Shown one piece after another: positions 1 through 11,028 of a stretch of 64,000 bases of DNA; within the stretch, counting starts at the first letter, position 1; every line of letters begins with the position of its first letter. Source of the DNA: Thiorhodovibrio winogradskyi (GTDB taxonomy: Bacteria > Pseudomonadota > Gammaproteobacteria > Chromatiales > Chromatiaceae). A model generated the notes under the pieces. That model ran no database searches. It was not told where the DNA came from and saw only the letters and a list, made by a program, of their open reading frames with translations. The stretch covers positions 3,235,531-3,299,530 of the forward strand of contig NZ_CP121472.1 of assembly GCF_036208045.1 (NCBI RefSeq), written 5' to 3'. A program made the position numbers and the translations under genes.

Positions 1-925
1 GCTGCCCGACATCCCCGAGCGTCTGCTGATTGTTGGCGGTGGCATCATCGGACTGGAGATGGCGAGTGTTTACAGCGCGCTCGGCAGCGCCATCGATGTG
101 GTGGAGATGAAGCCGCAACTCATGCCGGGCACCGACCTCGACCTGGTGCGGGCGCTCGAAAAGGTCATTAAAAAGCGCTACAAGCGGATTTTGCTCGACA
201 CAAAAGTGTCCGAGATGAGCGCGAAAAGCTCAGGCATCCAGGTGCGTTTCGAGGGCAAGGACAACAGCCGCCCTGTTCAAGAAGCCGAGTATGACCGCGT
301 CCTGGTCGCCATTGGCCGCCTGCCCAATGGCGCACAGATCGACGCCGAGCAGGCCGGAGTCAAGGTCGATCAGCATGGCTTCATTAAAGTCGATGCTCAC
401 ATGCGCACCAATGTGCCCAACATCTTCGCCATCGGCGATGTGGTCGGCGGCCCCATGCTCGCCCACAAAGCCACCCACGAGGCCAAGGTCGCCGCCGAGG
501 TCATCGCCGGCGAGCCGGCGCTGTTCGATCCGCTGACCATCCCCTCGGTCGCCTACACCGACCCCGAGGTCGCTTGGATGGGCCTGACCGAAACCGAGGC
601 CAAGGAAAAGAACATCCCCTACGAGAAAGGCGTCTTCCCCTGGGCGGCGAGCGGGCGCGCGCTCGGCATCCACCGCGACGAGGGACTGACCAAGCTGCTG
701 TTCGACCCCGAAACCAAGCGCATCCTGGGCGCGGGCATTGTCGGCCCCAACGCCGGAGAATTGATTGGCGAGACCGTCCTGGCGCTGGAAATGGGTTCGG
801 ACATGGAAGATATCGGACTCAGCATTCACCCACATCCAACGCTGAACGAAACCATCGGCCTGGCCGCCGAGATGGCGCATGGCTCCATTACCGATCTGCT
901 GCCGCCCAAGCGTCGCTCGACTTGA
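1..925 (+). CDS. lpdA: Dihydrolipoyl dehydrogenase, 3' part (gene runs off the left edge)
   Basis: This is the E3 flavoprotein that reoxidises dihydrolipoamide in pyruvate and 2-oxoglutarate dehydrogenase complexes. The reading frame is open from base 2, so the start and the redox-active disulfide lie outside the window. Visible parts are the NAD-binding Rossmann glycine motif (LLIVGGGIIGLEMA), the second FAD-binding motif (NIFAIGDVVGGPMLAHKA) and the C-terminal interface domain ending in the His-Pro-Thr-Leu-Asn-Glu segment (HPHPTLNETIG), which carries the catalytic His-Glu pair of this family. The gene ends in TGA with no obvious terminator behind it. The family is certain. Which complex it serves cannot be told because its partners are upstream of the window. 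Confidence 0.95.
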   Translation, partial: LPDIPERLLIVGGGIIGLEMASVYSALGSAIDVVEMKPQLMPGTDLDLVRALEKVIKKRYKRILLDTKVSEMSAKSSGIQVRFEGKDNSRPVQEAEYDRVLVAIGRLPNGAQIDAEQAGVKVDQHGFIKVDAHMRTNVPNIFAIGDVVGGPMLAHKATHEAKVAAEVIAGEPALFDPLTIPSVAYTDPEVAWMGLTETEAKEKNIPYEKGVFPWAASGRALGIHRDEGLTKLLFDPETKRILGAGIVGPNAGELIGETVLALEMGSDMEDIGLSIHPHPTLNETIGLAAEMAHGSITDLLPPKRRST

Positions 926-974
926 CGTCGCTCGACTTGACCATGCGCCAACACTGGAAGCATCGGGGCCTTGA

Positions 975-1721
975 TCATAACTCGGGCCACTTGCCCGTTG
1001 AGCCGAGCTTTGTGGGAGCGGCTTTAGCCGCGATCACCCTGTCGCGGCTAAAGCCGCTCCCACGAATCAGTGGCCGGGCCAACTTGATGTCCTGGACGAT
1101 GGCGTCCGACAGTTCGACGGCAAAGGGGGAATGCCAGAGGGCAGCCGTTACGCGAAAATCAACGCTGCCCGGGACGTTCCAGCGTCCCGTCCACCACGAA
1201 TCGATGTCAATCAGTCCCGGCTGTCCGTGATAGCATCGCGCGCTGGAATAACGCCAATGCTCGGGTTGGTCAACATAGCCGCGCTTGACCGGATTGTAAT
1301 GGATATAGTCCAGCTTTTGGCGCATCACCGACTCGCTGATCACCATTTCGGCGTGTGACCCCTCCTGCCAGAATTGGTATTCCCGGTCGCGTTTGTGCGC
1401 TCGCTTGGCGAGGCGCAGTCGGGCGAGAAGAGGTGCGGCTCGACGAGCCTCCAATAACTCGATTAGCCGGGCAGCCGTAAACGACTTGAAGTTGCTGACG
1501 CATTTATCGAGGCGCGGCGCTTGAGCCACGAAATGCAAATGGTTTTCAAGGACCACATAGCCGTACAGGCGCAAGCCATCATGGGCGCGCTGATGCGACC
1601 AACTGTCGAGCAGAATTTGAACTGCATCGGGGCGGGTGAACACCGGAAGCCATTCCACGACGGTGCAGGTCAGAAAATGGGGCTTGTCGGGTTCCAGGAT
1701 CACATAGCGGCTTCTGCCCAT
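975..1721 (-). CDS. REP-associated tyrosine transposase (RAYT, Y1/IS200-like)
   Basis: This is a single-strand-processing transposase-like enzyme thought to mobilise REP palindromes. The metal-binding HUH-type motif reads NHLHFV, and the catalytic tyrosine is in the segment DYIHYNPVKRGYV. The core domain covers about residues 10-160. The last ~65 residues are unusual because they are largely encoded by repeats: one block (around WTGRWNVPGSVDF) lies on a REP-like sequence at 1161-1190, and the extreme C-terminus (GSGFSRDRVIAAKAAPT) is a translated REP palindrome at 1012-1063. A second copy of the 1161-1190 repeat, in opposite orientation, lies just upstream of the start. RAYTs are normally domesticated single-copy genes flanked by their REPs, which fits here. 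Whether the repeat-encoded tail is part of a working protein is unknown. Confidence 0.85.
   Translation of the reverse strand: MGRSRYVILEPDKPHFLTCTVVEWLPVFTRPDAVQILLDSWSHQRAHDGLRLYGYVVLENHLHFVAQAPRLDKCVSNFKSFTAARLIELLEARRAAPLLARLRLAKRAHKRDREYQFWQEGSHAEMVISESVMRQKLDYIHYNPVKRGYVDQPEHWRYSSARCYHGQPGLIDIDSWWTGRWNVPGSVDFRVTAALWHSPFAVELSDAIVQDIKLARPLIRGSGFSRDRVIAAKAAPTKLGSTGKWPEL
1012..1063. repeat. REP palindrome with perfect 22-bp arms
   Basis: The arms 1012-1033 and 1042-1063 are exact reverse complements separated by 8 bp. The arm begins GTGGGAGCGGCTTTAGCCGC, a REP core widely seen in pseudomonads and purple sulfur bacteria. It lies inside the 3' end of the RAYT reading frame and is its likely substrate. 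It could also act as a 3' mRNA stabiliser or transcription end. Confidence 0.9.
1161..1190 (-). repeat. REP-like repeat, copy A (inside the RAYT frame)
   Basis: Read on the minus strand this 30-bp stretch matches copy B at 1739-1768 with few differences. Both contain the short palindromic core GGGACGCTGGARCGTCC followed by GGGCAGC. The two copies are therefore inverted relative to each other and bracket the RAYT catalytic domain. Confidence 0.75.
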
Positions 1722-1738
1722 GCGTTCTCCGTTAATGG

Positions 1739-1768
1739 TCGGGACGCTGGAGCGTCCAGGGCAGCATC
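1739..1768 (+). repeat. REP-like repeat, copy B (just upstream of the RAYT start)
   Basis: This is the partner of the repeat at 1161-1190, in opposite orientation, 18 bp upstream of the RAYT start codon. It contains a 17-bp imperfect palindrome (GGGACGCTGGAGCGTCC). The placement fits a RAYT/REP pair. Confidence 0.7.
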
Positions 1769-1844
1769 ATGGTAAACAGGCGACTGGCTAGATGTGATCA
1801 TAAGGTAGGTGAGCCCCACCTTGGTGTCGTCCCGCTCCGCGCTT

Positions 1845-1958
1845 TTCCTCGCCGCGCTGGCGCTCGCGAGCCAGCTCATGGGCGATGTCGATGTCCTCGA
1901 TGCCCTTGTACTGGGTCAAGACCCGGAGCGCGGCGGCATAGGCGGCGAGCTGGTATCT
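1845..1958 (-). pseudogene. Fragment of a DUF1156-type adenine DNA methylase
   Basis: About 38 codons on the minus strand read YAAALRVLTQYKGIEDIDIAH followed by ELARERQRGEE. I recognise this as an internal segment of the large DUF1156-containing DNA methylases found in defence loci. There is no start codon, and the similarity stops at both ends, where the frame runs into unrelated sequence. It is a remnant, not a gene. It abuts the nuclease-like remnant on the opposite strand, so the two pieces were joined by rearrangement. The assignment is from memory of the family and needs a profile search. Confidence 0.5.
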
Positions 1959-2277
1959 TGAAGAAAATTTTGGCGTTGAAGTGATCAACTACAATGGTTA
2001 TTACGACGCGGGCGAAGTCTTCGGGAAACCCGAGCAGATCGAGCTGGATTTCATCATTAAGAATGGTCTGCCGATCCTCTGCGAGTTGAAGTCCTCTATC
2101 GACAAAGGCGGCATGTATCTGTTCGAACGCAAGGCACGGTTTTATGAGCGCGAACACAGCCGCAAGGCCACGCAGTTGATCGTCATCTCACCGATGATCG
2201 AGCCCAAGGCCTACAAGGTCGCCGAGCGCATGGGCATCGACTGTTATGGCGATTCACAAGACATGGACAGGCTTTGA
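1957..2277 (+). pseudogene. 5'-truncated DUF3782-like (PD-(D/E)XK) protein
   Basis: The frame reads LEENFGVEVINYN and then a nuclease-like core: IELDFIIKNGLPILCELKSS (an E...D...E-x-K pattern typical of the PD-(D/E)XK superfamily), followed by MYLFERKARFYEREHSRKA and a C-terminal LIVISPMIEPKAYKVAERMGI. Relatives are usually around 200 residues with an N-terminal coiled coil. That N-terminal half is absent here, and the sequence upstream is a methylase fragment on the other strand. A GTG at 1981 could start a 98-residue product, but it has no good ribosome-binding site and would begin inside the domain. The function of intact family members is not established. Confidence 0.6.
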
Positions 2278-2355
2278 GATGGGGACTAGATCAAGAGAGG
2301 TTCTCGTATACAGCATGACCCAGATTGAATTCGCCCCCAACACCGGGCCCGCGCC

Positions 2356-2700
2356 TTAGGATGACAGCAAAGCACGCGCGGCCAGTTCGCCGATGCAGGA
2401 CTCGCTCAGTTCGAGCGCGGCCGCGAACTCCCGCGCCACGGCATCGCCCTCCCCCGCGCGCGCGGCGCGCTCCAGCGACAAGATTTGCGCGGCCAGCGCG
2501 CTCGCGCCAAGATTTCCGGCACTGCCCTTGAGTAGATGGGCAATGCGCGCAACTTCTGACCAGTCTTGTGCCTCTTGTGCCGCGCGCAGCGGCACGATCT
2601 GCTCACGCAACTGATCGACAAACTCATCCGCGACGGCATTCAGATCCTCGCCGAGAATGTCCTGCAGTTCATTGATGATCTCGGGGTCGAGACAGGGCAT
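2356..2700 (-). CDS. Hpt-domain phosphotransfer protein
   Basis: This is a 114-residue histidine phosphotransfer protein that would relay phosphate between hybrid kinases and response regulators in the cytoplasm. The phospho-accepting histidine is in ARIAHLLKGSAGNLGA, about residue 60 of an all-helical domain that fills the protein. The ATG at 2700 is preferred over upstream starts because AGGAG lies 8 bases before it. It is transcribed away from the signalling cluster starting at 2971, which includes two hybrid kinases with receiver domains and so supplies likely partners. The 270-bp gap between the two presumably holds divergent promoters. Confidence 0.88.
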   Translation of the reverse strand: MPCLDPEIINELQDILGEDLNAVADEFVDQLREQIVPLRAAQEAQDWSEVARIAHLLKGSAGNLGASALAAQILSLERAARAGEGDAVAREFAAALELSESCIGELAARALLSS

Positions 2701-2970
2701 GGTCGCCGTTCTCCTGTGTGGTTCGGGTTCGCTGCAATCATGGTCCACCCGGAGACCGGGCCAAAAGGGCAAAGGTGACTCATCGACCCGGTCCATCGGC
2801 CGGATCAAAACTGATGGTCCATCATCAGATCATACCGACCGGCCAGCAGCAAAGTCATGTGACCAATCACTCTGATGCGCTTATGCTAGTCATTCCTCCT
2901 GAGCACCGCCTGGGTGCCGGGGTCACCTAGGCCCGCCCCTTTCAAGCAGCCATATTGACAGGCAGCGATC

Positions 2971-5274
2971 ATGAACAAGCCGCTCGCGCCCCCCCACGCA
3001 CTCAAACCCGAGCCCGACCAGGAAATCCTGATCATCGACGATGATCGCGCCACTCGCATGCTGCTGCGCGGCGCCTTGCAGCGCCAGGGCTATCGCGTGC
3101 GCGAGGCCGCCGATGGCGAACAGGGGCTGGCCGCCTTCGCGCAAGAGCGCCCGGCACTGGTGCTGCTGGATGTGATGATGCCCGTGCTTGATGGCTTCGC
3201 CACCTGCGCGCGCATGCATGACCGCGACCCCGAAGGTTGCACGCCCATCATCATGCTCACAGCCGCCGATGACCTCGACGCCATCGACCAGGCCTTCACC
3301 GCTGGCGCCACCGACTTTATCGTCAAGCCCATTAACTGGTCCCTGCTCAATCAGCGTCTGCGCTACGCCCTGCGCGGCGCCGCGCTCAATCGCGAACTGC
3401 GCCAAAGCCAGTTGCGCCAGAACTCCGCCCGCCGACTGGCCAAACTGCTGTTCTGGGAGTGGCATCTGGATGACGATAGCCTCCATTGGAACGACGACCT
3501 GCGTCTGCTGACCGGCCTCAGCGAAGCCCCACTTGAGCTCAACAGCGTGGACCAGTTCCTGGCCGCCATTCATCCCGAGGACCGCGAACGCGCCCTTGGA
3601 ATGCTCAAGCTGGTGCGCGAGCAGCACGCCCGGGTCGATCTTGAACTGCGCCTACGCCTGCCCGGGCGCAACCTGCTGGTGCGCATGGTCGGCGAGCGCG
3701 GCGGCCAAACCGAGGACCACGACCGCGTCCTCGGCGCCCTGCAGGATCTGACCGACCGCCGCCGCACCGAGGCACTGGTGGATTATCTGTCCCTGCACGA
3801 TAACCTAACCGAACTGGCCAACCGGCGACTCTTTCTAAGCCAGGTGCAGGAGGCACTTGGTGCACGGCCCGCAAAAAGCAGCGACCTGATCGGCGTGCTA
3901 TGGATCGACCTGGTGCGCTTTCACCGCCAAAATGACGTACTTGGAAACTCGGCAGGTGACATGCTGCTGCGCCTGTTCGCCGGACGCCTGAGTCAACTGG
4001 TGCCAGACAGCGGCGCCGCCGCGCGCGTCGGCGGCGATGAATTCGCCGCGCTACTGCATGCACAAGACCGTCAGGAAGCCATCAATAGCGCCGAGGTGCT
4101 GCTCGGCAACCTGAGCACCGCCTATGGGATCGACGAACGCGAGGCACTGCTGCGCTGTTCTGCCGGGCTGGCGCTGGCCCCCGAGCACGGGAGCGATGCC
4201 CAATCTCTGCTCACCCGCGCCCAGGAAGCCCAGCGCACCGCCCGCGCGCAAAAACGTCAGCTCGCGCTGCCTAGTCGTGACACCGCTTACACCCGCGGCG
4301 TGAATCAGACCTTGGATCTTGAACGCGATCTGCACCTCGCCATTGAGCGGGAGGAATTCTTCCTGGTCTACCAGCCACAGATGAACCTGGGCAGCGGACA
4401 GATCGTCGGCTGCGAGGCCCTGCTGCGCTGGCAACATCCGGAGCAAGGCCTGATTCCGCCGCTTAAATTCATACCCATGCTTGAGGATCTTGGGCTGATT
4501 GATCGCATGGGCGACTGGGTGCTGCGCGAGGCGCTGCGCCAGTGTGCCAGCTGGCAAGACACCGGTCTGCCGCTGCGAGTTGGCATCAATCTGTCGCCGC
4601 GGCAGTTTCTCGACCCCGAACTGTGCAACCGCCTCGACCACTTGCTGCGCGACAGCGGCGCGCCGCCCGGGTTGGTGGAACTGGAAATCACCGAAAGCCT
4701 GACCATGCAGAACCCGCGTGAGGCCATCGAGATGATGCGGCGTTTTCGCGCCCTCGGCGTCAAACTCGCGCTCGATGACTTCGGCATCGGTTATTCCTCG
4801 CTCGAATATCTGTTGCGCTTCCCCATCGACACCATCAAGATCGACCGTGCCTTTGTCACCAACATCACCCGTGCGCTCGAAGACCGTGCCATTGTGCGCG
4901 CGGTCACGGCACTCGGCCAAACACTCAAGCACAAAATCATCGCTGAGGGCATTGAAACACAGCGTCAGTGCGATTTTCTCGAAGCCCTTGGGGTTGATGA
5001 AATTCAAGGCTACCTGATCGGCAGACCCATGTCGCCGGATGCGCTCTCGAGCCTGGTCGAGGATTTCCACCGCCCCGGCGTTGAGGACGAGACCAGCGCC
5101 ACCGTGTCGCCATCCGCCGGACTGTCGGCGGACTCCATCACCGATCTGGACCTGGAAAAGGAACTGGGACTGATCCCCGCCACGGCCACGCCAGCGGCCA
5201 CGCAAGCTTCCGATGCCTTGGCCAGTGCCACGCCAGACAGCAGCCCCCCGACCAAACCCACACATCATGACTAA
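2971..5274 (+). CDS. Response regulator with PAS-like, GGDEF and EAL domains
   Basis: A 767-residue cytoplasmic c-di-GMP enzyme under phosphorelay control. The N-terminal receiver (about residues 17-135) has the acidic pocket DDD at 23-25, the phosphorylatable Asp67 in LLDVMMP and the conserved lysine in VKP. A PAS-like segment follows at about 155-260. The GGDEF domain (about 265-420) keeps an intact GGDEF signature near residue 353, so cyclase activity is possible. The EAL domain (about 440-690) keeps EALLRW, DDFGIGYSSL, KIDRAFV and EGIET, so phosphodiesterase activity is likely. The C-terminal ~75 residues are low complexity. The gene leads a tightly packed cluster and overlaps the next gene by 8 bp. 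Which activity dominates cannot be read from the sequence. Confidence 0.93.
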   Translation: MNKPLAPPHALKPEPDQEILIIDDDRATRMLLRGALQRQGYRVREAADGEQGLAAFAQERPALVLLDVMMPVLDGFATCARMHDRDPEGCTPIIMLTAADDLDAIDQAFTAGATDFIVKPINWSLLNQRLRYALRGAALNRELRQSQLRQNSARRLAKLLFWEWHLDDDSLHWNDDLRLLTGLSEAPLELNSVDQFLAAIHPEDRERALGMLKLVREQHARVDLELRLRLPGRNLLVRMVGERGGQTEDHDRVLGALQDLTDRRRTEALVDYLSLHDNLTELANRRLFLSQVQEALGARPAKSSDLIGVLWIDLVRFHRQNDVLGNSAGDMLLRLFAGRLSQLVPDSGAAARVGGDEFAALLHAQDRQEAINSAEVLLGNLSTAYGIDEREALLRCSAGLALAPEHGSDAQSLLTRAQEAQRTARAQKRQLALPSRDTAYTRGVNQTLDLERDLHLAIEREEFFLVYQPQMNLGSGQIVGCEALLRWQHPEQGLIPPLKFIPMLEDLGLIDRMGDWVLREALRQCASWQDTGLPLRVGINLSPRQFLDPELCNRLDHLLRDSGAPPGLVELEITESLTMQNPREAIEMMRRFRALGVKLALDDFGIGYSSLEYLLRFPIDTIKIDRAFVTNITRALEDRAIVRAVTALGQTLKHKIIAEGIETQRQCDFLEALGVDEIQGYLIGRPMSPDALSSLVEDFHRPGVEDETSATVSPSAGLSADSITDLDLEKELGLIPATATPAATQASDALASATPDSSPPTKPTHHD

Positions 5275-6523
5275 AGCCACCGCCCCCAACTCGGCAGAAA
5301 CAGCCAAGGCAGCCGCCAAGGCGCCAGCAACAGCGACACGCCAAAACTCCCCGCATGTGCTCATTGTCGAGGACGACACTTCCACCCGACTGCTGCTTGA
5401 GAGCCTGATCCGCCGCCTGTGGAATGACAGCCGGATCGAGAGCTTTGGCGAAGTGCAGAGTGCGCTCGATGCCTGGCGCCTGCATGGGGCTGATCTGGCC
5501 CTGGTCGATATCGACCTGCCAGGCGTCGGTGGCCTGGCGCTGCTCGAGCAGATCGCCCGCGAGCCCAGCCGTGCAACCACCTCGGTCATTATTTCTCACC
5601 ATAAGGATCGCGCCATCGTGCTGCAGGCCATGAAGTACCGCGCGCGCGATTACATCGTCAAGCCATTCACCGCGCGTGACCTGATGCAGCGACTCAGCGA
5701 TCTGATGCAGTTCGCCCCCAGCAAGCAACTCGCCGCGGCTGGCGGCGAACAACACAGGCGCGAGGCACTCGAGCGCCTGCTGCGCGATGCCATCGGCTTC
5801 CGCCGTTTGAGCCTGCCCATCGACCCCGAACTGGTGGAGAAAATGGAAGCCTGGCATCTCCAAGGCGAGCTGGACAAAGCCCGCATCCTAGAGCATTGGG
5901 TGTTGGAACCCGCTTTGGTCGCGCGGCTGCTCGGCGCCGCCAACAGCGGACCCTACAATACCAGTGGCCAGGCGGTCAGCCATTTCGCCCAGGCGCTCGA
6001 CCAGCTCGACCCCGGCACCATTTGCAATCTGGCCATCGCACTCGCCCTCCAGCCCGGCAGCACCCTGGCCGCGCCCGAACTGCGCGACCTGGCGGAGGAC
6101 ATCCGCGCCCGTCAACGCGGCATCTACCGCCAGGTGGTCGCGCTGGGCGCTTCGGTCAGAACGGAACTCGCACTCTACGCCACCGCCTGCGCCCTGCATC
6201 GAATCGGCGTCCTGGCCGTGCTGCAGCTCATTCAGGCATGGATGGAACAAGGCGGGCAACTCAGCGCCGAGGAGCTGACCGAACTGGTCAAGCGTTATGG
6301 ACCCGAGGCTGATGATGCCATTAAGACCCTGTGGCTCATTCCGCAACAACTGCGCGATCTCAGCCGCGCGCCCGATGAAAAGCCGCGCGGAGCCCCGAGC
6401 CAGCCGCTGATGCTGATGCGCATCGCCGGGCTACGATTTTCCGACGAACCCACAGGCGAGCACAGCGAAGAACTGCGACGGCTGTGCGAACGTGCTGGCC
6501 TGCCGCCACCCCGGGTCGCCTAG
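5267..6523 (+). CDS. Response regulator with HDOD-like output domain
   Basis: The 418-residue protein has an Ala/Lys-rich N-terminus, then a receiver domain at about residues 25-145 with the phosphorylatable aspartate near residue 81 (ALVDIDLPG) and a lysine in YIVKPF. The C-terminal half resembles an HDOD domain, with LLGAANSGPYNTSGQ and the stretch HFAQALDQLDPGTICNLAIA matching the family pattern. HDOD proteins are signalling adaptors derived from HD phosphohydrolases and lack their catalytic residues. The ATG at 5267 overlaps the stop of the upstream GGDEF-EAL gene by 8 bp, which implies translational coupling. An upstream start at 5213 would overlap far more and is less likely. Confidence 0.85.
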   Translation: MTKATAPNSAETAKAAAKAPATATRQNSPHVLIVEDDTSTRLLLESLIRRLWNDSRIESFGEVQSALDAWRLHGADLALVDIDLPGVGGLALLEQIAREPSRATTSVIISHHKDRAIVLQAMKYRARDYIVKPFTARDLMQRLSDLMQFAPSKQLAAAGGEQHRREALERLLRDAIGFRRLSLPIDPELVEKMEAWHLQGELDKARILEHWVLEPALVARLLGAANSGPYNTSGQAVSHFAQALDQLDPGTICNLAIALALQPGSTLAAPELRDLAEDIRARQRGIYRQVVALGASVRTELALYATACALHRIGVLAVLQLIQAWMEQGGQLSAEELTELVKRYGPEADDAIKTLWLIPQQLRDLSRAPDEKPRGAPSQPLMLMRIAGLRFSDEPTGEHSEELRRLCERAGLPPPRVA

Positions 6524-6634
6524 CCCCGGCTCCGCCCAGACGCAACCGTATTGAATGATGCCCGGGGTTCAAACACCCTCAATAGCAGAGGAGGCAGGGT
6601 CTCATTCCGGACTGATAAAGGACGTCCAATCGCC

Positions 6635-9381
6635 ATGAAATCCTTGCGCATTCGCCTCAAGACCAAGCTGCTGATCGTGCTGCTGCTCACGGCTCTGCTG
6701 CCGCTCGCCAGCATCGGCTGGTTTGGCTATCGCAGCACACTCAATATCAGTCAGATCGCCGACCGGGCCAACCAGGACATCGCCGAACTGGCCGTGTCGG
6801 ACAGCTCCGCCGCCCTCTCGGCCGAGCTGGAAACCCGCCTGGCCGCCCTAACCGCCCGCTATGCCGAAGATATCAACGAAATTCTGGGCCAGGTGCAAGC
6901 CGACACCCTGCAACTGGCGGCCTTCGCCGCCTACCTCTACCAGCATCCCGACAGTCTCAAGCGCTACGCCCAACCCAGTACCTATTCACCAGCGCCACAG
7001 AGCAAGATGTTCGGCGCGCGCGAGCCCAACCAGAACTCCTGGCTCGGCGTTTTTGGGGACGCCGTGGATAAAGAGGGCAGGATCAGCAAGGATACCCTGG
7101 CCGAGGTGTATCTCACCGAGTACATGGACATCATGTTCCGCGCGGTGGCCGAGACCAACCCTTATGCGGTGCAGATTTACATCAACACCGCCGGCCAAAT
7201 CTCGCGCGGCATGCCCTTTGTCGATGGCGCCTTCAAGTGGGTGGATGCCACCGAGCAGTTCGCGAATCTGCCGGATGTCACCGCCTATGACTTTTACTAC
7301 CTTGCCGACTCCGAGCACAATCCCGAGCGCGGCCCGGCCTGGACTGAACTCTACTGGGATCCGGCCGGCCTTGGCTGGATGGTCTCCAGCATCGCCCCCG
7401 TTTATCGCGGCGACGAGCATGTCGCGGTTATCGGCATTGATATCACCCTGGAGCGCATTGTCGACGGTATTCTGAATCTGCAAATCGAGCAGACTGGCTT
7501 CGCCTTCCTGCTCTCCGAGGCGGGACAAGCCATCGCCTTCCCCGAACGTGCCGCGGATTTCCTGCAATTCCGCGGCAGTTTCCAGGGTCAATTCAAAAAG
7601 AACGAGGCCTTCGCCCATTCGCTCACCGCGGTGCGCGACAGGCCCTTTCAAGACATCATCGCCGCCATGCAACGCGGCGAGCGGGCGCTGACGCGCTACC
7701 GCGACCCGGCCAGCAATGAAACCTATCTGATTGCCTACCACGACATCGCGGTCACCGGTTGGAGCGTGGGCATCGTGGTACCGGAGGCGGAGATCATCGC
7801 TCCCGCGCTGGCCACCGAGCGCAAAATCCAAGCCAGCCAGGCCCTCACCGCCGAGCGCCTGCAGGCTCGCAGCGACCAACTCCAGCGCATTTTTATCTGG
7901 CTGCTGCTGGGCGCGGTGCCAGTGCTAGCGCTGGTCGCCTTCCTGTTCGCGCGCACCATCTCGCGCCCCATACAGGCGCTCGACCAGGGCTCACGACGCG
8001 TCGGTGCCGGCGAACTCGGGCACCGCATCCAGGTCCACTCGGGCGATGAGATTGAAGCCCTGGCGCTGACCTTCAACCGCATGGCCGAGGATCTCCAGAC
8101 GAAACTGAGGGAGATCGAGGACGCCAACCGCGAGCTGCGCCAGCTCGATCAGCTCAAGAGCAAGTTCATCTCCATGGCCTCCCACGAGTTGCGCACGCCG
8201 CTGATTGCCATTCAAGGCTATGTGGATCTGATTCGCGAAGGCAAGGGCGGCCCCATTGCCGCCGAGCAAAGACGCATGCTCGACACCGTCTCGCGCAATG
8301 CCACCCGCCTGGCGCGCATTGTCGCCGAACTCCTTGATGTCTCGCGTATCGAGGAAAACAAGCTGGTCATCGAGCAAGCCCCGGTCGATTTGGCACCTGT
8401 GATTCGGGAAATTGCCGAGGAACAGCAGTCCTATCTCGACAGCCGCGGCCATCAGCTCCAGCTCGAACTCGCGCCGAAGCTGCCGCTGGTGACCGGCGAC
8501 CGCGACCGCCTCGCCCAAGTGGTCATTAACCTGCTCGGCAACGCTATTAAATACACCCCGGACGGGGGTCGCATCCTGATCCGACTGCACCGGGCCGACC
8601 AGGAATTACGCCTTGAGGTCATCGACAGCGGCATCGGTATCAAGCAAGAAGACATCGGCAAGCTGTTCCAGCGCTTCTCCACGCTCGGCGATGTCACCAA
8701 GCATCACACCGGCAAGAATGCCTACCTGGCCAGCGGCACCGGACTGGGACTGTCCATCGTGCAGGGCATCCTTCAGGCCCACTGTGGGCGCATCTGGGTG
8801 GAGAGCGAGTACGGGCAGGGCAGCAACTTCCAGGTCGCGCTGCCAATCCCGGCCGAGCCCCTGAGCGCCACGCCAGCCTTGGAAGTCGCCAGCCCCGAGC
8901 CACAACAGTCCGAAACCAAGCCACCAGGCGGGACATCGGCCACGCGCGACGCGGCCTTCAAAGTGATCCAGTTCGAGCAATCCGCCACCAGCCGCCTGGC
9001 GCCCAACCAGGGCGAGCGCCTGACCCTGCTGGTGGTGGATGACGAGCCGGATGTGATCGAATTCACCCGCGATCTGCTTGGCGAGAACTACAACCTGCTC
9101 AGTGCCCAGACCAGCGCCACCGCGCTGCGCGAGGCCATCGGTAAAAAGCCCGATCTCATCTTGCTCGACGCCTGGATTCCGGGCATCTCGGGCTATGACA
9201 TTTGCCGCACGCTAAAAAACAACAGCCACACCAGCGCGACCCCCATCATCATCTTCACCGCCGCCACCCAGAAAATCGATGAGGAACGTGCCCGCGCCGC
9301 CGGAGCCGATGGCTTTGTCACCAAACCTTTCCGCCGCCAGCAGATGATTGAGCTGATTGAAAGCTTCCGGGAGAACCACTA

Positions 9382-9382
<1 letters not shown>
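6635..9382 (+). CDS. Membrane-bound hybrid sensor histidine kinase (Cache-HAMP-HisKA-HATPase-REC)
   Basis: A 915-residue inner-membrane kinase. One transmembrane helix at about residues 11-31 and a second at about 418-440 enclose a ~385-residue periplasmic region that looks like a double Cache sensor. HAMP follows (about 440-492), then HisKA with the phospho-histidine in [10 protein letters not shown] near residue 516. The ATPase domain carries the N box ([14 protein letters not shown]), a G1 box (DSGIGI) and a G2 box (GTGLGLSIV). A C-terminal receiver has its aspartate near residue 846 (LLDAWIPG). The ATG at 6635 is chosen because the hydrophobic segment starts right after it and AGGA lies upstream. 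The stop overlaps the next start (TAATG), so the two kinases are probably made together. Confidence 0.93.

Positions 9383-11028
<1,646 letters not shown>

Noticed and set aside
4051-5589. Long minus-strand frame of 512 codons opposite the GGDEF-EAL gene
   Set aside because: It is a shadow of high-GC codon structure. The plus strand encodes intact, recognisable domains across the same bases.
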